Positions 7,720 through 16,428 of a stretch of 64,000 nucleotides of DNA are shown piece by piece. A program made the translations under genes and the position numbers. How positions within the stretch are numbered: position 1 is the first letter of the stretch; each line of letters opens with the position of its first letter. Source of the DNA: Nonomuraea sp. SYSU D8015. Lineage in GTDB: Bacteria; Actinomycetota; Actinomycetes; Streptosporangiales; Streptosporangiaceae. The notes below the pieces were generated by a model that saw only the letters and a list, made by a program, of their open reading frames with translations, was not told where the DNA came from and made no database searches. The stretch lies in NCBI RefSeq assembly GCF_008065375.1, contig NZ_VJYI01000002.1, positions 1-64,000 of the forward strand, in the 5' to 3' direction.

Positions 7720-8853
7720 TCAGGGACTGATCGCCAGGAACAGGAACGCCGCGAACAGCACCAGATGCACCCCGCTGTGCATGAGCGTGGCCCGCCCGGG
7801 CACGACCGTGAGCGTCGAGACCACGGCCGTCAGGGCGAACAACACCAGGTGGGTGCCGCCGAGCCCGAGGAGCAGCGGCCCGTCGAGCCAGATCGACGCC
7901 ACCGCGATGGCCGGGATGGTCAGCCCGATGCTGGCCATCGCCGACCCGAGCGCCAGGTTCAGGCTGATCTGGACCTGGTCGCGCCGGGCCGCCCGTATTG
8001 CGGCGATCGTCTCGGGCAGCAGCACCAGCAGCGCGATCACGACGCCCACGACGGCCTGCGGAAGCCCGGCCGACGACACGGCGAGCTCGATCACCGGCGA
8101 CTCGACCTTGGCCAGGCCGACCACCGACACGAGCGCCACCAGCAGCAGTCCGAGACTGGTCAGCGCGGTGCGCCCGGAGGGCCGGGGCGCGTGCTCGTCC
8201 GGTTCGAAGGGCGCACCGTCCTGCGTTGAGCTACCGTTCTCGGGACCTGAACGTCCGCCGGTTCGGGCCACCGGCAGGAAGTAGTCGCGGTGGCGTACGG
8301 TCTGGGTCACCACGAAAAGCCCGTACAGCGCGAGGGAGACCACCGCGGCGAAACCGAGCTGCGCCGGCGAGAACGCCGGCCCCCGCGCACTCGTCGTGAA
8401 CGTGGGCAGCACCAGGCTCAGCGTGGTGAGGGTGGCCACCGTGGCGAGCGCCTTACCCGTGCCCTCGGCGTTGAACACCGCGATCCGCCGCTTCAAGGTC
8501 ACGGTGAGCAGTGACAGTCCCACGATGCCGTTGCAGGTGATCATCACTGCCGCGAACACGGTGTCGCGGGCCAGCGTCGCGGTCCGCTCACCGCCGGAGA
8601 CCATGAGGCTGACGATGAGCGCCACCTCGATCACCGTGACGGCCACGGCCAGCACCAGCGAGCCGAACGGCTCCCCGACGCGATGCGCGATCACCTCGGC
8701 GTGGTGCACGGCGGCCAGCACGGCGCCGGCCAGCAGCAGGGCCACGACGATCACGAGCGCGACGGGCAGCTCGCGGCCCCAGGTGAGCCCCAGGGCGAGC
8801 AGCGCCAGAGCGGGTATGAGAACGGTCCACAACCTCGCAGCGTTACGGAGCAC
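7720..8853 (-). CDS. ChaA-type calcium/proton antiporter
   Basis: 377 residues starting GTG at 8853, with about 11 hydrophobic segments in two halves split by a charged loop (RHRDYFLPVARTGGRSGPEN). Each half carries the acidic repeat typical of the Ca2+:cation antiporter family: GEPFGSLVLAVAVTVIEVAL with the EVALI Glu in the first half, and VIALLVLLPETIAAIRAARR in the second. The family exchanges cytoplasmic Ca2+ or Na+ for protons at the inner membrane. It is divergent from the NUDIX gene and convergent with the exporter operon. Confidence 0.85.
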   Translation of the reverse strand: MLRNAARLWTVLIPALALLALGLTWGRELPVALVIVVALLLAGAVLAAVHHAEVIAHRVGEPFGSLVLAVAVTVIEVALIVSLMVSGGERTATLARDTVFAAVMITCNGIVGLSLLTVTLKRRIAVFNAEGTGKALATVATLTTLSLVLPTFTTSARGPAFSPAQLGFAAVVSLALYGLFVVTQTVRHRDYFLPVARTGGRSGPENGSSTQDGAPFEPDEHAPRPSGRTALTSLGLLLVALVSVVGLAKVESPVIELAVSSAGLPQAVVGVVIALLVLLPETIAAIRAARRDQVQISLNLALGSAMASIGLTIPAIAVASIWLDGPLLLGLGGTHLVLFALTAVVSTLTVVPGRATLMHSGVHLVLFAAFLFLAISP

Positions 8854-8888
8854 GTACAGGGTGTTCTCCCATCTTCATAAGTCGAACA

Positions 8889-8901
8889 AGGGTTTTACCC
8901 T
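8889..8901. promoter_or_regulatory. Short inverted repeat between antiporter and NUDIX genes
   Basis: AGGGT-TTT-ACCCT lies in the divergent intergenic region, just before a TTGACA (8911-8916) that may be the -35 of the NUDIX promoter. It could be an operator. The arms are only 5 bases, so chance is possible. Confidence 0.25.
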
Positions 8902-8946
8902 GATCATGCCTTGACATCCGTTTTAAGGGAGAATGAGAGTGGCTTG

Positions 8947-9462
8947 ATGACGCAACTGATCGCGACCAGCACCGTGCCCTGGATCCCCGTGGCACACCGC
9001 CTGGACGTCATCCTCGCCACCGCCCCTCCGCCTGTGGACCGCACCACGTCGGCGTTCGCGTTCGTCTCGGACGGGCTCGGCAGGACCCTGATGACCTGCG
9101 TGGATCGGGAGGGGCGGGGCTGGGACATCCCGGGCGGCCACCTGGAGCCCGGCGAGAGCGCGATCGACGCCGCGGTACGCGAACTGCACGAGGAGACCGG
9201 CCTGCTGCTTCCGGCCGCCGCCCTGTCGATCTTCGCCTGGCAGCGAATCGAGCTCCTGGACGCCCCGCCCGCCGGCTACCGGTACGCGCCGTTGACGTAC
9301 ATGGCCATGTTCCGCGCCGTCGTGCCCGGTCCGGGCGCGCCGACCCGCCCGGCGGCCGGCTCGGAGAGCACGCACGCCGGCTGGATGTCACGTGAGGAGA
9401 TCGAGCGCCACTGCGGGCACCGTACGTGGCTGGTGCTACTGCAGGGCGCGGGCCCGCTCTAG
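8947..9462 (+). CDS. NUDIX hydrolase
   Basis: 171 residues. ATG at 8947 is chosen; a TTG at 8911 is more likely part of the promoter. The Nudix box is complete at about residues 64-86: [20 protein letters not shown] followed by ETG, satisfying G-x5-E-x7-R-E-x2-E-E-x-G. Enzymes of this family cut a nucleoside diphosphate linked to another group using Mg2+ held by the box glutamates. The substrate cannot be predicted, but [13 protein letters not shown] is the arrangement of the 8-oxo-dGTP/ADP-ribose type. The 3' end overlaps the convergent flavoprotein gene by 27 bases. Confidence 0.85.
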   Translation: MTQLIATSTVPWIPVAHRLDVILATAPPPVDRTTSAFAFVSDGLGRTLMTCVDREGRGWDIPGGHLEPGESAIDAAVRELHEETGLLLPAAALSIFAWQRIELLDAPPAGYRYAPLTYMAMFRAVVPGPGAPTRPAAGSESTHAGWMSREEIERHCGHRTWLVLLQGAGPL

Positions 9463-10110
9463 ATCCTCATCCGGCCGGTACATCCGCTCGGGGATGCGGG
9501 CGAGCGTCGACGGATGCACCTGCGGCCCCAACCCGTACAGCTTCTGGAAACTCATGATCAGCGGCCGCCAGGCGTCGGGGTCGACGCGATCGTCCGTCCC
9601 CGCCATCCGGATCTCCTCGTGCACCCAGACCCGCTGCACCCGCACCTCGAACGCCAGCACCCCGCCGTCGTCGCCGACCGGGTGCACCGCCTCCACCACG
9701 GCCTCCATGTTGACCGGGCACTCGGCCACCCGCGGCGGCGCCACCGTCTCGGAGGCGACGGCGGTCAGCCCGGCCCGCTCGAACTTGTCCGCCACGTGCC
9801 GATACCCCCGTTCCCACTTCCGCTCGGGGACGGGATCCGACCCGGTGGTGAGCGCCAGCCGGTCCACGGCGGAGGCGAGCGCGTCGGACGGCAGATTCAG
9901 TACGCACTCACGTGTCCTGACCAGGTTGTGCGCCGTCTTGGCCCGCGCGCCCAGCCCGAGCATCGCGCGCCAGCCGAGCCAGAAGGCCGAGGACATGGGG
10001 GCCAGGTTGGGGGTCCCGTCCTCGTTCGTGGAGGAGATCAGCACCACCGGCGTGCCGAAGTAGAGGATGTTGGGCTCGATGCGGGTGTGCCTGTCTACAA
10101 CAATGCTCAT
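9436..10110 (-). CDS. Flavin reductase-like split-barrel protein
   Basis: 224 residues beginning [20 protein letters not shown]. The N-terminal half ([20 protein letters not shown], then [14 protein letters not shown] and CVLNLPSD) is the FMN-binding split-barrel fold of flavin reductases and of related proteins that bind FMN, F420 or heme. The C-terminal half ([28 protein letters not shown]) follows the DUF447/flavin reductase pattern. A likely role is reduction of free flavin by NAD(P)H, or a flavoprotein oxidoreductase of unknown substrate. Start ATG at 10110; an upstream ATG at 10134 lacks family support. Confidence 0.75.
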   Translation of the reverse strand: MSIVVDRHTRIEPNILYFGTPVVLISSTNEDGTPNLAPMSSAFWLGWRAMLGLGARAKTAHNLVRTRECVLNLPSDALASAVDRLALTTGSDPVPERKWERGYRHVADKFERAGLTAVASETVAPPRVAECPVNMEAVVEAVHPVGDDGGVLAFEVRVQRVWVHEEIRMAGTDDRVDPDAWRPLIMSFQKLYGLGPQVHPSTLARIPERMYRPDEDLERARALQ

Positions 10111-10167
10111 ACAAATACTGTCGACCCTCGTCACAGCGCTGCGCTGGCGGCCATCGGACGCCCTATT

Positions 10168-10797
10168 TCAGCCTCCGGCACCCCGCGTCACAGCGCCACC
10201 GAGGCGAGCGCTCAGGGCCGCCTTGACCTCCGGCCACTCGTCGGCGACCACGGAGAACATGGCCGAGTCCCGCAGCTTCCCTTCCTCTCCCGGCGCCCAC
10301 GACGGCGACCAGCTACGCAGGACGCCCTCGAACCGGGCGCCGAGACGTTCGATGGCCCGCCGCGAGCGCGCGTTGCGGGCATCCGTCTTGAGATCGACCC
10401 GCACCACCTTCAGCACCTCGAACGCGTACGTGAACAGCAGGAACTTGGCCTCGGCGTTGATCCCGGCCCCCTGCGCCGACGCCGCCAGCCACGTCCAGCC
10501 CACCTCGATCGCCCGCAGTTCGCGCCGCCCCGGCCACATCCGCGGATCCCAGAACGCCGTGCACCCCACGGCCCTGCCGTCCGCCACCCGCACCTGTGCG
10601 AACGGCGTCAACCCTGGCCGCTCCAGCTGGTCCTTCAGGTAGGCCCCCATCTCCTCGGCCCTCGGCACCAGGGTAAAGCCGTAGGCGGAGCGATCCTCCT
10701 CCGCCGCCCGCGCCAGATCCGCCGCATGACGCATCTCCAGGGGCTCCAACCGGACCAGGGACCCCCGTAGCACCGGAACGTCGAGCCGCACGCTCAT
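10168..10797 (-). CDS. GNAT acetyltransferase, RimJ/RimL type
   Basis: 209 residues. The start [20 protein letters not shown] and the core [20 protein letters not shown] followed by [20 protein letters not shown] and [15 protein letters not shown] match the Acetyltransf_3 family that modifies protein N termini or small amines with acetyl-CoA. The usual acetyl-CoA loop Q-x-x-G-x-G/A is QGAGIN. It reads away from the snoaL-like gene across a 218-base spacer that holds a strong palindrome. Confidence 0.85.
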   Translation of the reverse strand: MSVRLDVPVLRGSLVRLEPLEMRHAADLARAAEEDRSAYGFTLVPRAEEMGAYLKDQLERPGLTPFAQVRVADGRAVGCTAFWDPRMWPGRRELRAIEVGWTWLAASAQGAGINAEAKFLLFTYAFEVLKVVRVDLKTDARNARSRRAIERLGARFEGVLRSWSPSWAPGEEGKLRDSAMFSVVADEWPEVKAALSARLGGAVTRGAGG

Positions 10798-10971
10798 CGA
10801 ACCCTCCTCATCGTCCCTGGCATTGGCACCTTGCCCGCTCGCTCGCGGGCAGGTTGCCGGACCGTCGTCGGGCCAGGCCCCTCGGATCCTCTGGATGAAT
10901 CTCGGTCCAGCGATGATGCCCGCCCTCGTGCCGCGCCGTCAACGCGAAAGCGCTCACATGACATCTGGTAC

Positions 10972-10996
10972 CGTATGATGTACCGTACAGCATACG
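10972..10996. promoter_or_regulatory. 25-base palindrome before the SnoaL-like gene (TetR-type operator candidate)
   Basis: CGTATG-A-TGTAC-C-GTACA-G-CATACG: both half-sites CGTATGnTGTAC match perfectly around a central base except for the variable position. It ends 19 bases before the ATG at 11016, so a bound repressor would block transcription or translation start. The length and symmetry are typical of TetR operators, and a TetR gene lies just downstream (11524-12120). Confidence 0.6.
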
Positions 10997-11015
10997 ACTG
11001 AATGGAGAGGCTCCT

Positions 11016-11441
11016 ATGTACCAGCCGAGCGACGAGGAACTGAAGAGCGTCGAGGAGTGGTTCGCCGAGTACGACGCGCTGGCCGAGCAGGGCGAGATCG
11101 AGAAGCTGGCCGATCTGGCGGTCTTCCCGATGAACCTGGCCACCGACGTGCCCGAGGGGTACGCGACCGTACGACAGTGGACGCGCGCGGAGTACATCGA
11201 AGCGATGCAGGAGTCCATGGGCGGTGGCACGGCAGGGCTGGGCCTCGAGTCGAAGAGGACACCGCACTTCCTCTCCCCGAACCTGGTGGTGGTGGAGACG
11301 GAGGCGACGATGACGATCGAGGGCCGGCGGCAGAGCATGCACTACGCCGACCTCCTCGTGCGCACCGAGGACGGATGGGCCTTCCAGACGATGATCCAGG
11401 GCGGCTGGGGTCACGGCTGGGCACCCGCGAAGCGCGGCTAA
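11016..11441 (+). CDS. SnoaL-like / NTF2-fold protein
   Basis: 141 residues starting MYQPSDEELKSVEEWFAEYD, with GGAGAGG-type ribosome site upstream. The helix followed by strands (LVVVETEATMTIEGRRQSMH, YADLLVRTEDGWAFQTMIQG) is the cone-shaped NTF2/DUF4440 fold, used by small cyclases, isomerases and accessory proteins. No catalytic residue can be named. The palindrome upstream suggests tight transcriptional control, possibly by the convergent TetR gene. Confidence 0.75.
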   Translation: MYQPSDEELKSVEEWFAEYDALAEQGEIEKLADLAVFPMNLATDVPEGYATVRQWTRAEYIEAMQESMGGGTAGLGLESKRTPHFLSPNLVVVETEATMTIEGRRQSMHYADLLVRTEDGWAFQTMIQGGWGHGWAPAKRG

Positions 11442-11448
11442 CCGACGA

Positions 11449-11494
11449 TCGGGCACCGGCTCGGACCGGCATCCCTGACCGGGCCGGTGCCCGA
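11449..11494. terminator. Bidirectional terminator between SnoaL-like and TetR genes
   Basis: TCGGGCACCGGC (11449-11460) pairs perfectly with GCCGGTGCCCGA (11483-11494) around a 22-base loop that can itself fold. It sits between two convergent genes. Confidence 0.7.
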
Positions 11495-11523
11495 CTTGCA
11501 TGAGAGTCCGGCCGTCGCAGCGC

Positions 11524-12120
11524 TCACCGGGGATTGAGCGCGGCGAACGCCTCGTCCAGGAGATCCTCCAGGTCGTGCTCCCCGTCGGAGGCCGTCCAGT
11601 GGTCGAGGGCGATGTTCAGGCAGTCCAGCGCCGCGGCGGCCTTCACCGACACCGCCAGGGTGGCCGGCACCGAGAGGCCCCCACGCTCGGCGAGGGCCTC
11701 GGCCAGGAGGGGCCGCCAGCCGTGCTGCTGCTCCAACTGCCGTGCGCACAGAGCACGGGTGTCCCGCACGAGCCGCATCATCGACAGGAGCCCGGCCGAG
11801 TCCTGCCGGTACTGCGCCATGACGGTATCCAGCGCGCGCCGCAGGGCCGTCCAGTCGTCCTCCTCGGACGGGCGGGCGCGCAGGGCGTCCGCGACCTGGT
11901 CGCCGTGGGCGTCGAAGGCGCTGAGGACGGCATCCTCCTTGGTGCCGAAGTAGCGCAGGAAGGTGCTGCGGGACACCCCGGCCGCCTGTGCCAGGTCGTC
12001 GATGGTGACGTTCTCGAATCCCTCACGGCGGAAGAGGTCGAAGGCCACCTGGGCGAGCTCGGCCCGGACGGCGGCCCGGGCGATGTCTCTCGTGCTCCTC
12101 GTACGCGCTGCTCTGGTCAC
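11524..12120 (-). CDS. TetR-family repressor
   Basis: 198 residues. The HTH is at about 25-70 (FDLFRREGFENVTIDDLAQA, AGVSRSTFLRYFGTKEDAVL) and is followed by a helical ligand domain. The family represses its own and adjacent genes until an effector binds. It is divergent from the reductase gene at 12262, and the 141-base spacer contains a TetR-like operator at 12179-12193. It may also act on the palindrome at 10972-10996, but the two sites differ in sequence, so one repressor for both is doubtful. Confidence 0.88.
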   Translation of the reverse strand: MTRAARTRSTRDIARAAVRAELAQVAFDLFRREGFENVTIDDLAQAAGVSRSTFLRYFGTKEDAVLSAFDAHGDQVADALRARPSEEDDWTALRRALDTVMAQYRQDSAGLLSMMRLVRDTRALCARQLEQQHGWRPLLAEALAERGGLSVPATLAVSVKAAAALDCLNIALDHWTASDGEHDLEDLLDEAFAALNPR

Positions 12121-12178
12121 CCGGCGAACCTACCTCCCCCTCACCACGGCTTGCAGTATCGAGCCTTAGTCGCTAGTC

Positions 12179-12193
12179 TGACACTCAGTTTCA
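12179..12193. promoter_or_regulatory. TetR-type operator in the divergent tetR/reductase spacer
   Basis: TGACACT-C-AGTTTCA is an inverted repeat with one mismatch. It closely resembles the TGACACTGAGTGTCA-like operators I recall for actinomycete TetR repressors. A wider repeat AGTCGCTA (12168-12175) / TAGCGACT (12216-12223) brackets the region and may be a second site. Confidence 0.55.
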
Positions 12194-12261
12194 TCTTTGA
12201 CATCATATTTCGATATAGCGACTGCCAACCGATACATCTGCTGGAACGGAGACATGACACC

Positions 12262-13014
12262 GTGACCAAGACCCTCGGGCTCATCGGCAGCGGCATGATC
12301 GGCAGCACCCTGGCCCGCCTGGCCGTCGCCGCAGGCCTGGACGTCGTCGTCAGCAACTCCCGCGGCCCCGAGACGCTCACCGAGCTGGTCGCCGAGCTCG
12401 GCGACCACGCCCGCGCGGCCACCTCGGAGGAGGCCGCGCGTGACGGTGACCTGGTGGTGGCCACCGTCCCGCTGAAGGCCTACGCCGAGCTGCCCGCCGC
12501 GGCCCTCGCCGGCAAGACCGTGATCGACACGATGAACTACTACCCGGACCGCGACGGCCGCCTGGCCGAGCTCGACGCGGGCGAGCTGACCTCCAGCGAG
12601 CTGGTGCAGCGGCACCTGTCCGACTCCGTGGTGGTGAAAGCGTTCAACAACATCGACTTCCGTCGCCTTTTCACCAGCGCCCGCCCCTCCGGAGCCGCTG
12701 ACCGCAGCGCGCTGCCGATCGCCGGGAACGCCCCGACCGCCAAGGCCGAGGTGGCCCGGCTGCTGGACACTCTGGGCTACGACGCGGTCGACCTCGGCGC
12801 ACTCGCGGACAGTTGGCGCAGCGAGCCGGGCACGCCCGTCTATGTCCAGCCGTACATGGCACCGTGGCCCGACGGGCTGGGCCAGGAGGAGGCACAGCGC
12901 TGGTTCTTCGAGACCCCGGGCGTCCCGGTGCCCGGTGAGCGGGTGAAGGAGCTCACCGGCGCGGCGGTCCGCGGCCCCGCCGGCGGCTACGTCCCGGGCT
13001 GGGCCGGAGACTGA
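12262..13014 (+). CDS. F420H2:NADP+ oxidoreductase-like NADP-binding protein
   Basis: 250 residues, GTG start at 12262. The nucleotide fold starts at once (TLGLIGSGMIGSTLARLAVA), followed by VVVSNSRGPETL, where S-N-S-R suggests NADP. Then come LVVATVPLKAYAEL, KTVIDTMNYYPDRDG and VVKAFNNIDFRRLFTSARPS, as in the NADP_F420 reductase family. The likely reaction is hydride transfer between NADP(H) and a partner such as F420 or a small substrate. Divergent from a TetR repressor with an operator in the spacer, so probably derepressed by a small molecule. Confidence 0.82.
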   Translation: MTKTLGLIGSGMIGSTLARLAVAAGLDVVVSNSRGPETLTELVAELGDHARAATSEEAARDGDLVVATVPLKAYAELPAAALAGKTVIDTMNYYPDRDGRLAELDAGELTSSELVQRHLSDSVVVKAFNNIDFRRLFTSARPSGAADRSALPIAGNAPTAKAEVARLLDTLGYDAVDLGALADSWRSEPGTPVYVQPYMAPWPDGLGQEEAQRWFFETPGVPVPGERVKELTGAAVRGPAGGYVPGWAGD

Positions 13015-13079
13015 GCCGCGGTGCTCGCGCTCGAAAACCAGATGAGCGTCGGATTCACGAACTGGGATGATCCGACACT

Positions 13080-13649
13080 GTGGCCAAGGGGACGATTCTC
13101 AAAGACCTGATCAGTGTGAGACGCTCCGGCAAGCCCGTGAGGGTCACCCGTTCGATCGCCGGCGCGGATCAACTCGACGGCTACGTGGTCGGCATCGGCG
13201 GCAAGTGGGTGTTGCTGCACACCGTCTCCGACGACGTCCGTCTCGACGGCTACTCGGCTGTGCGCCTCGGAGACATCGATGACGCGACGCGCTCGGGCTG
13301 GAAAGGCTCTGCCATGACCCATCGTGCCCTCACCTTGCGGGGGGAGCGCTTCCGGCCTCTGACGGACGTCGACCTGGACTCGACCGCGGGTCTGATCAGG
13401 ACACTGACCAGCTCGTTTCCCCTCCTGGCCGTCTTCGTCGAAAAGATCGACCCGCATGTCTGCTCCATCGGTCGCGCTCGCGGCATCACCCGGAAGAAGC
13501 GGTTGCGTCTCCAGGAGATCGGGCCGGCGGCGGATTGGTCGTCCACGTGCGGCGCGACCAACAAGACATCAGACATAACGCGGTTCGACGTCGGCGGCGG
13601 ATACATCGACGCGCTCCACGCAGTCGGCGGAGACCCTCCAGAATGCTGA
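13080..13649 (+). CDS. Conserved hypothetical protein
   Basis: 189 residues from a GTG at 13080. Two parts are visible: an N-terminal beta-rich half (RSGKPVRVTRSIAGADQLDG, YVVGIGGKWVLLHTVSDDVR, LDGYSAVRLGDIDD) like a small Sm/SH3-type barrel, and a second half with LDSTAGLIRTLTSSFPLLAV, then FVEKIDPHVCSIGRARGITR and DITRFDVGGGYIDALHAVGG. The strongly ordered text suggests a conserved actinomycete family, but I do not know a function. No signal peptide or membrane segment. Confidence 0.65.
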   Translation: MAKGTILKDLISVRRSGKPVRVTRSIAGADQLDGYVVGIGGKWVLLHTVSDDVRLDGYSAVRLGDIDDATRSGWKGSAMTHRALTLRGERFRPLTDVDLDSTAGLIRTLTSSFPLLAVFVEKIDPHVCSIGRARGITRKKRLRLQEIGPAADWSSTCGATNKTSDITRFDVGGGYIDALHAVGGDPPEC

Positions 13650-13688
13650 TCCTCTGACGGTCGCAGCGGGAGACGCCTCGGAGCCGGG

Positions 13689-15221
13689 TCAAAAGGGGAA
13701 TGCGCGGTCCTGGTCGCGGACGGTGATCCACTGGAGCTCGCAGAACTCCTCGGCCGCGAACCCCAGCCCGAATCGCCCCCACCCGCTGTCCTTGACGCCG
13801 CCGAACGGCATGTGCGGCTCGTCGTTGACGGGCTGGTCGTTGACGTGGACGATGCCGACGTCGAGCGCGGAGGCCAGGCGCAGGCCACGACGGCTGTCGC
13901 CGGTGATGATCGAGGCGACGAGGCCGAAGTCGGAGTGGTTGGCGCGGGCGACGGCCTCCTCGGCCGAGTCGACCTCCTGCAGCACCACCACCGGGCCGAA
14001 CGTCTCGCCGTGCGCGATCTCGGCCTCATCGGGGACGTCGGCGAGCACGGTGGCCGGGTAGCACGGCGGTGCGGGGACGCCGCCGGCCAGGACGCGAGCG
14101 CCGAGCCCGACCGCCTCCTTGACGCGACGGTCGAGGAGGGCCAGCGCCCACTCGTTGATCACCGGGCCCACGACGGTCGCCGGGTCGGCCGGGTCGCCCG
14201 TGGGCAGCGCCGCCGCCCTTGCCGCGAACCGCTCGGCGAACTCCCCGGCCAGCGGGCGCTCGACGTAGATCCGCCTGGCGCACATGCAGACCTGCCCCTG
14301 GTGCACGAACGCGCCGTAGATCGCGGCGCCGACGGCGTACTCGAGGTCGGCATCGCCCGCCACGATGAGCGGGTTCTGGCCGCTGAGCTGGAGCACCACG
14401 CGCTTCAGGTGCCTGCCGGCCTTCTCCGCGAGCCGCCTTCCCGTCGGCGTCGAGCCGGTGAAGTTGATCCGCTTGACGAGCGGGCTGGCGAGCAGCGCGT
14501 CGCCGATGCCGCCGGCCTCGCCGGGAGCGTGGGTGACGACGTTGAGTGCCCCGGCGGGCAGGCCCGCCTCCTGGAGGATCTCGGCCCAGAGCGCGCCGCC
14601 CGTGTACGGGGCCTCCTCGGACGGTTTCAGCACCACGGTGTTGCCCAGCGCGAGCGGCCCGACGATCGACCGCCCGGCGAGAGTGAGCGAGGCGTTCCAC
14701 GGCGCTATCGCCGCGACCACGCCCACGGGACGGCGTACGACCTTCGCCTGAGTGCCCTCGACGTCCGACGGCAGCAGCTCTCCCGCCGGGCGGTAGGCCA
14801 GGTGGGCGGCCTGGCGGAGCAGCTTGAGCGTGAAATCGAGCTGCACGACGCCGAAGTGGCGGCCGCAGCCGGTCTCCGCGGCGAGCGCGCCGAGCACCTC
14901 ACCGCCGCGGCGCTCCAGGATGTCGGCCGCGCGCAGGAAGACCTGCTGCCGCTGCGATGGCAGCGTCCGAGCCCAGCCGCCGAACGCCTCGTGGGCGGCG
15001 GCGACGGCCCGGCCGGCATCGTCGGCGTCGCCGGCGGCGACCTCACCGAGCACCTCGCCTGACCATGGGGAGAGGTTCGGGTACGAGCGCCCGGAGGCGG
15101 ATTCGACCCATTCGCCACCGATGAAGTGCCCGACGCGTGGCTTGCGCCAGCCGCTCTGTGTTGAACGGTCGCTCTCGGGGCCTGACCGTTCGCCGCTCTC
15201 GGTGGGCTCCGCTCCGGTCAT
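13689..15221 (-). CDS. Aldehyde dehydrogenase (aromatic-aldehyde type) with altered general base
   Basis: 510 residues of the NAD(P)+ aldehyde dehydrogenase superfamily. Blocks: cofactor loop VVAAIAPWNASLTLAGRSI, VVLKPSEEAPYTGGALWAE, NFTGSTPTGRRLAEKAG, nucleophile C312 in HQGQVCMCARRIYVERPL, GETFGPVVVLQEVDSAEEAV, and MPFGGVKDSGWGRFG. The usual general base Glu in L-E-L-G-G-K is Gln278 here (VVLQLSGQNPLIV); the codon at 14388-14390 is CAG on the minus strand. This should slow thioester hydrolysis. The N-terminal 28 residues are a non-conserved extension. It is divergent from an IclR gene with an inverted repeat between them, and a second ALDH lies beyond; vanillin/benzaldehyde-type substrates are likely by context. 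Confidence 0.88.
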   Translation of the reverse strand: MTGAEPTESGERSGPESDRSTQSGWRKPRVGHFIGGEWVESASGRSYPNLSPWSGEVLGEVAAGDADDAGRAVAAAHEAFGGWARTLPSQRQQVFLRAADILERRGGEVLGALAAETGCGRHFGVVQLDFTLKLLRQAAHLAYRPAGELLPSDVEGTQAKVVRRPVGVVAAIAPWNASLTLAGRSIVGPLALGNTVVLKPSEEAPYTGGALWAEILQEAGLPAGALNVVTHAPGEAGGIGDALLASPLVKRINFTGSTPTGRRLAEKAGRHLKRVVLQLSGQNPLIVAGDADLEYAVGAAIYGAFVHQGQVCMCARRIYVERPLAGEFAERFAARAAALPTGDPADPATVVGPVINEWALALLDRRVKEAVGLGARVLAGGVPAPPCYPATVLADVPDEAEIAHGETFGPVVVLQEVDSAEEAVARANHSDFGLVASIITGDSRRGLRLASALDVGIVHVNDQPVNDEPHMPFGGVKDSGWGRFGLGFAAEEFCELQWITVRDQDRAFPF

Positions 15222-15292
15222 GGGGTTCGCTCTCTCGCTCGCGTCGTCACGTACGGCCTTGAGAGTGCCATCGCGTGGGCAGCAGTCAAAAA

Positions 15293-15313
15293 CAGTTCGA
15301 ATATCTGGAACTG
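15293..15313. promoter_or_regulatory. IclR-type operator, copy 1 (divergent ALDH/iclR spacer)
   Basis: CAGTTC (15293-15298) and GAACTG (15308-15313) are perfect 6-base arms with a 9-base spacer. The core GTTCGAA...GGAAC recurs with the same spacing at 16194-16210 before the second aldehyde dehydrogenase. The site lies between the ALDH start (15221) and the IclR start (15335). Confidence 0.6.
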
Positions 15314-15334
15314 CATGGCCGTATTCTGACCGCT

Positions 15335-16168
15335 GTGACCGATGTCGACTCCCCCCGCCCGCGCGGTCGCACGGCGGCCGACTCCTCCTTCTCCGTCTCG
15401 CTGGAGCGCGGCCTGCGCATCCTGTCCGCTTTCACCGGCAACCGCTCGATGCTGGGGATCGCCGACCTGGCCCGGGCGGTGGGGCTCAACAAGAGCACCA
15501 CCCACCGGTACGTCGCCACGCTCACCAAACTCGAGTACATCCAGCAGGACCCGGAGACGAGGAAGTACTTCCTCGGCCCGCGCGCCGTGGACCTCGGGTT
15601 CGCGGCGATCGACTCCATGGAGCTGACCAACGTCGCCTGCCCCCTCCTCCAGGCGCTGGCCGACGAGACCGGCTACACCGTCAGCATGGGCCTGTCCGAC
15701 GGCCCGGACGTCGTCTACGTGGACCGCAGACGCAGCGTCCGGCGCAACTCGCTGGCCATGGACCTCAACCTGCACGTGGGGTCCAGGCTTCCGGCCTACT
15801 GCACGTCGATGGGGAAGGTGCTGCTGGCGTACAAGGACGCGGCGGCGGTGCGGCAGATCCTCGACCACACCGACCTGGCGCGCCGGGGGCCCAAGACGAT
15901 CACCAACCGCGAGCAGCTCACCGCGGCGCTCGCCAGGGTGCGCCAGAGCGGCGTGGCGGTCAACGACGAGGAGCTCGCACCGGGTCTGCGGTCGTTCGCG
16001 GCGCCGGTGCACGACCGCTCGGGCGAGGTCATCGCCGCGATCAACGTCGCCATTTACCTGACCGTCGCGTCGGCCACGGTGGAGGCGCTGACCGGACGCA
16101 TCGAGCCGCCGCTGCGGCGCACCGCCGCCGAGATCTCCAAGCGCCTCGGCTATCGGCCCACGTCGTAG
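15335..16168 (+). CDS. IclR-family regulator
   Basis: 277 residues from GTG at 15335; a longer frame from 15275 would translate through the operator. Winged HTH at about 20-80 (SVSLERGLRILSAFTGNRSM, LGIADLARAVGLNKSTTHRY), then the IclR ligand domain (VSMGLSDGPDVVYVDRRRSV, GSRLPAYCTSMGKVLLAY, GVAVNDEELAPGLRSFAAPV). The arrangement is that of PcaR/PcaU-like regulators of aromatic acid breakdown. It probably controls both flanking aldehyde dehydrogenase genes through the matching inverted repeats. Confidence 0.9.
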   Translation: MTDVDSPRPRGRTAADSSFSVSLERGLRILSAFTGNRSMLGIADLARAVGLNKSTTHRYVATLTKLEYIQQDPETRKYFLGPRAVDLGFAAIDSMELTNVACPLLQALADETGYTVSMGLSDGPDVVYVDRRRSVRRNSLAMDLNLHVGSRLPAYCTSMGKVLLAYKDAAAVRQILDHTDLARRGPKTITNREQLTAALARVRQSGVAVNDEELAPGLRSFAAPVHDRSGEVIAAINVAIYLTVASATVEALTGRIEPPLRRTAAEISKRLGYRPTS

Positions 16169-16193
16169 CCGCTGTTCCAACGACGAAAATCGC

Positions 16194-16210
16194 GTTCGAA
16201 CCCTCGGAAC
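16194..16210. promoter_or_regulatory. IclR-type operator, copy 2 (before second ALDH)
   Basis: GTTCGAACCCTCGGAAC shares GTTCGAA and GGAAC at the same spacing as the site at 15293-15313. It is embedded in a larger repeat, GCTGTTCC (16171-16178) / GGAACAGC (16206-16213), which could also end the iclR transcript. Confidence 0.5.
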
Positions 16211-16428
16211 AGCATGTTGCTCTGGTGTTGACGGCACCGTACCGTCGGCTCAACTTTCCGCCACCCGGGCCAAGGAGTTCGGGCGTGAGCGACACCATGA
16301 CGGGCCGCGCCACGTCGCCGGTGAGCGCGTACGGCGGGCGGGAGGGCTCCGTCAGCTCGTCGTCCGGCCTGCTCAAGCTCTCACTGCGCATGGGCGGCTG
16401 GCACGACATGGACAAGGAGGAGGCGGCT

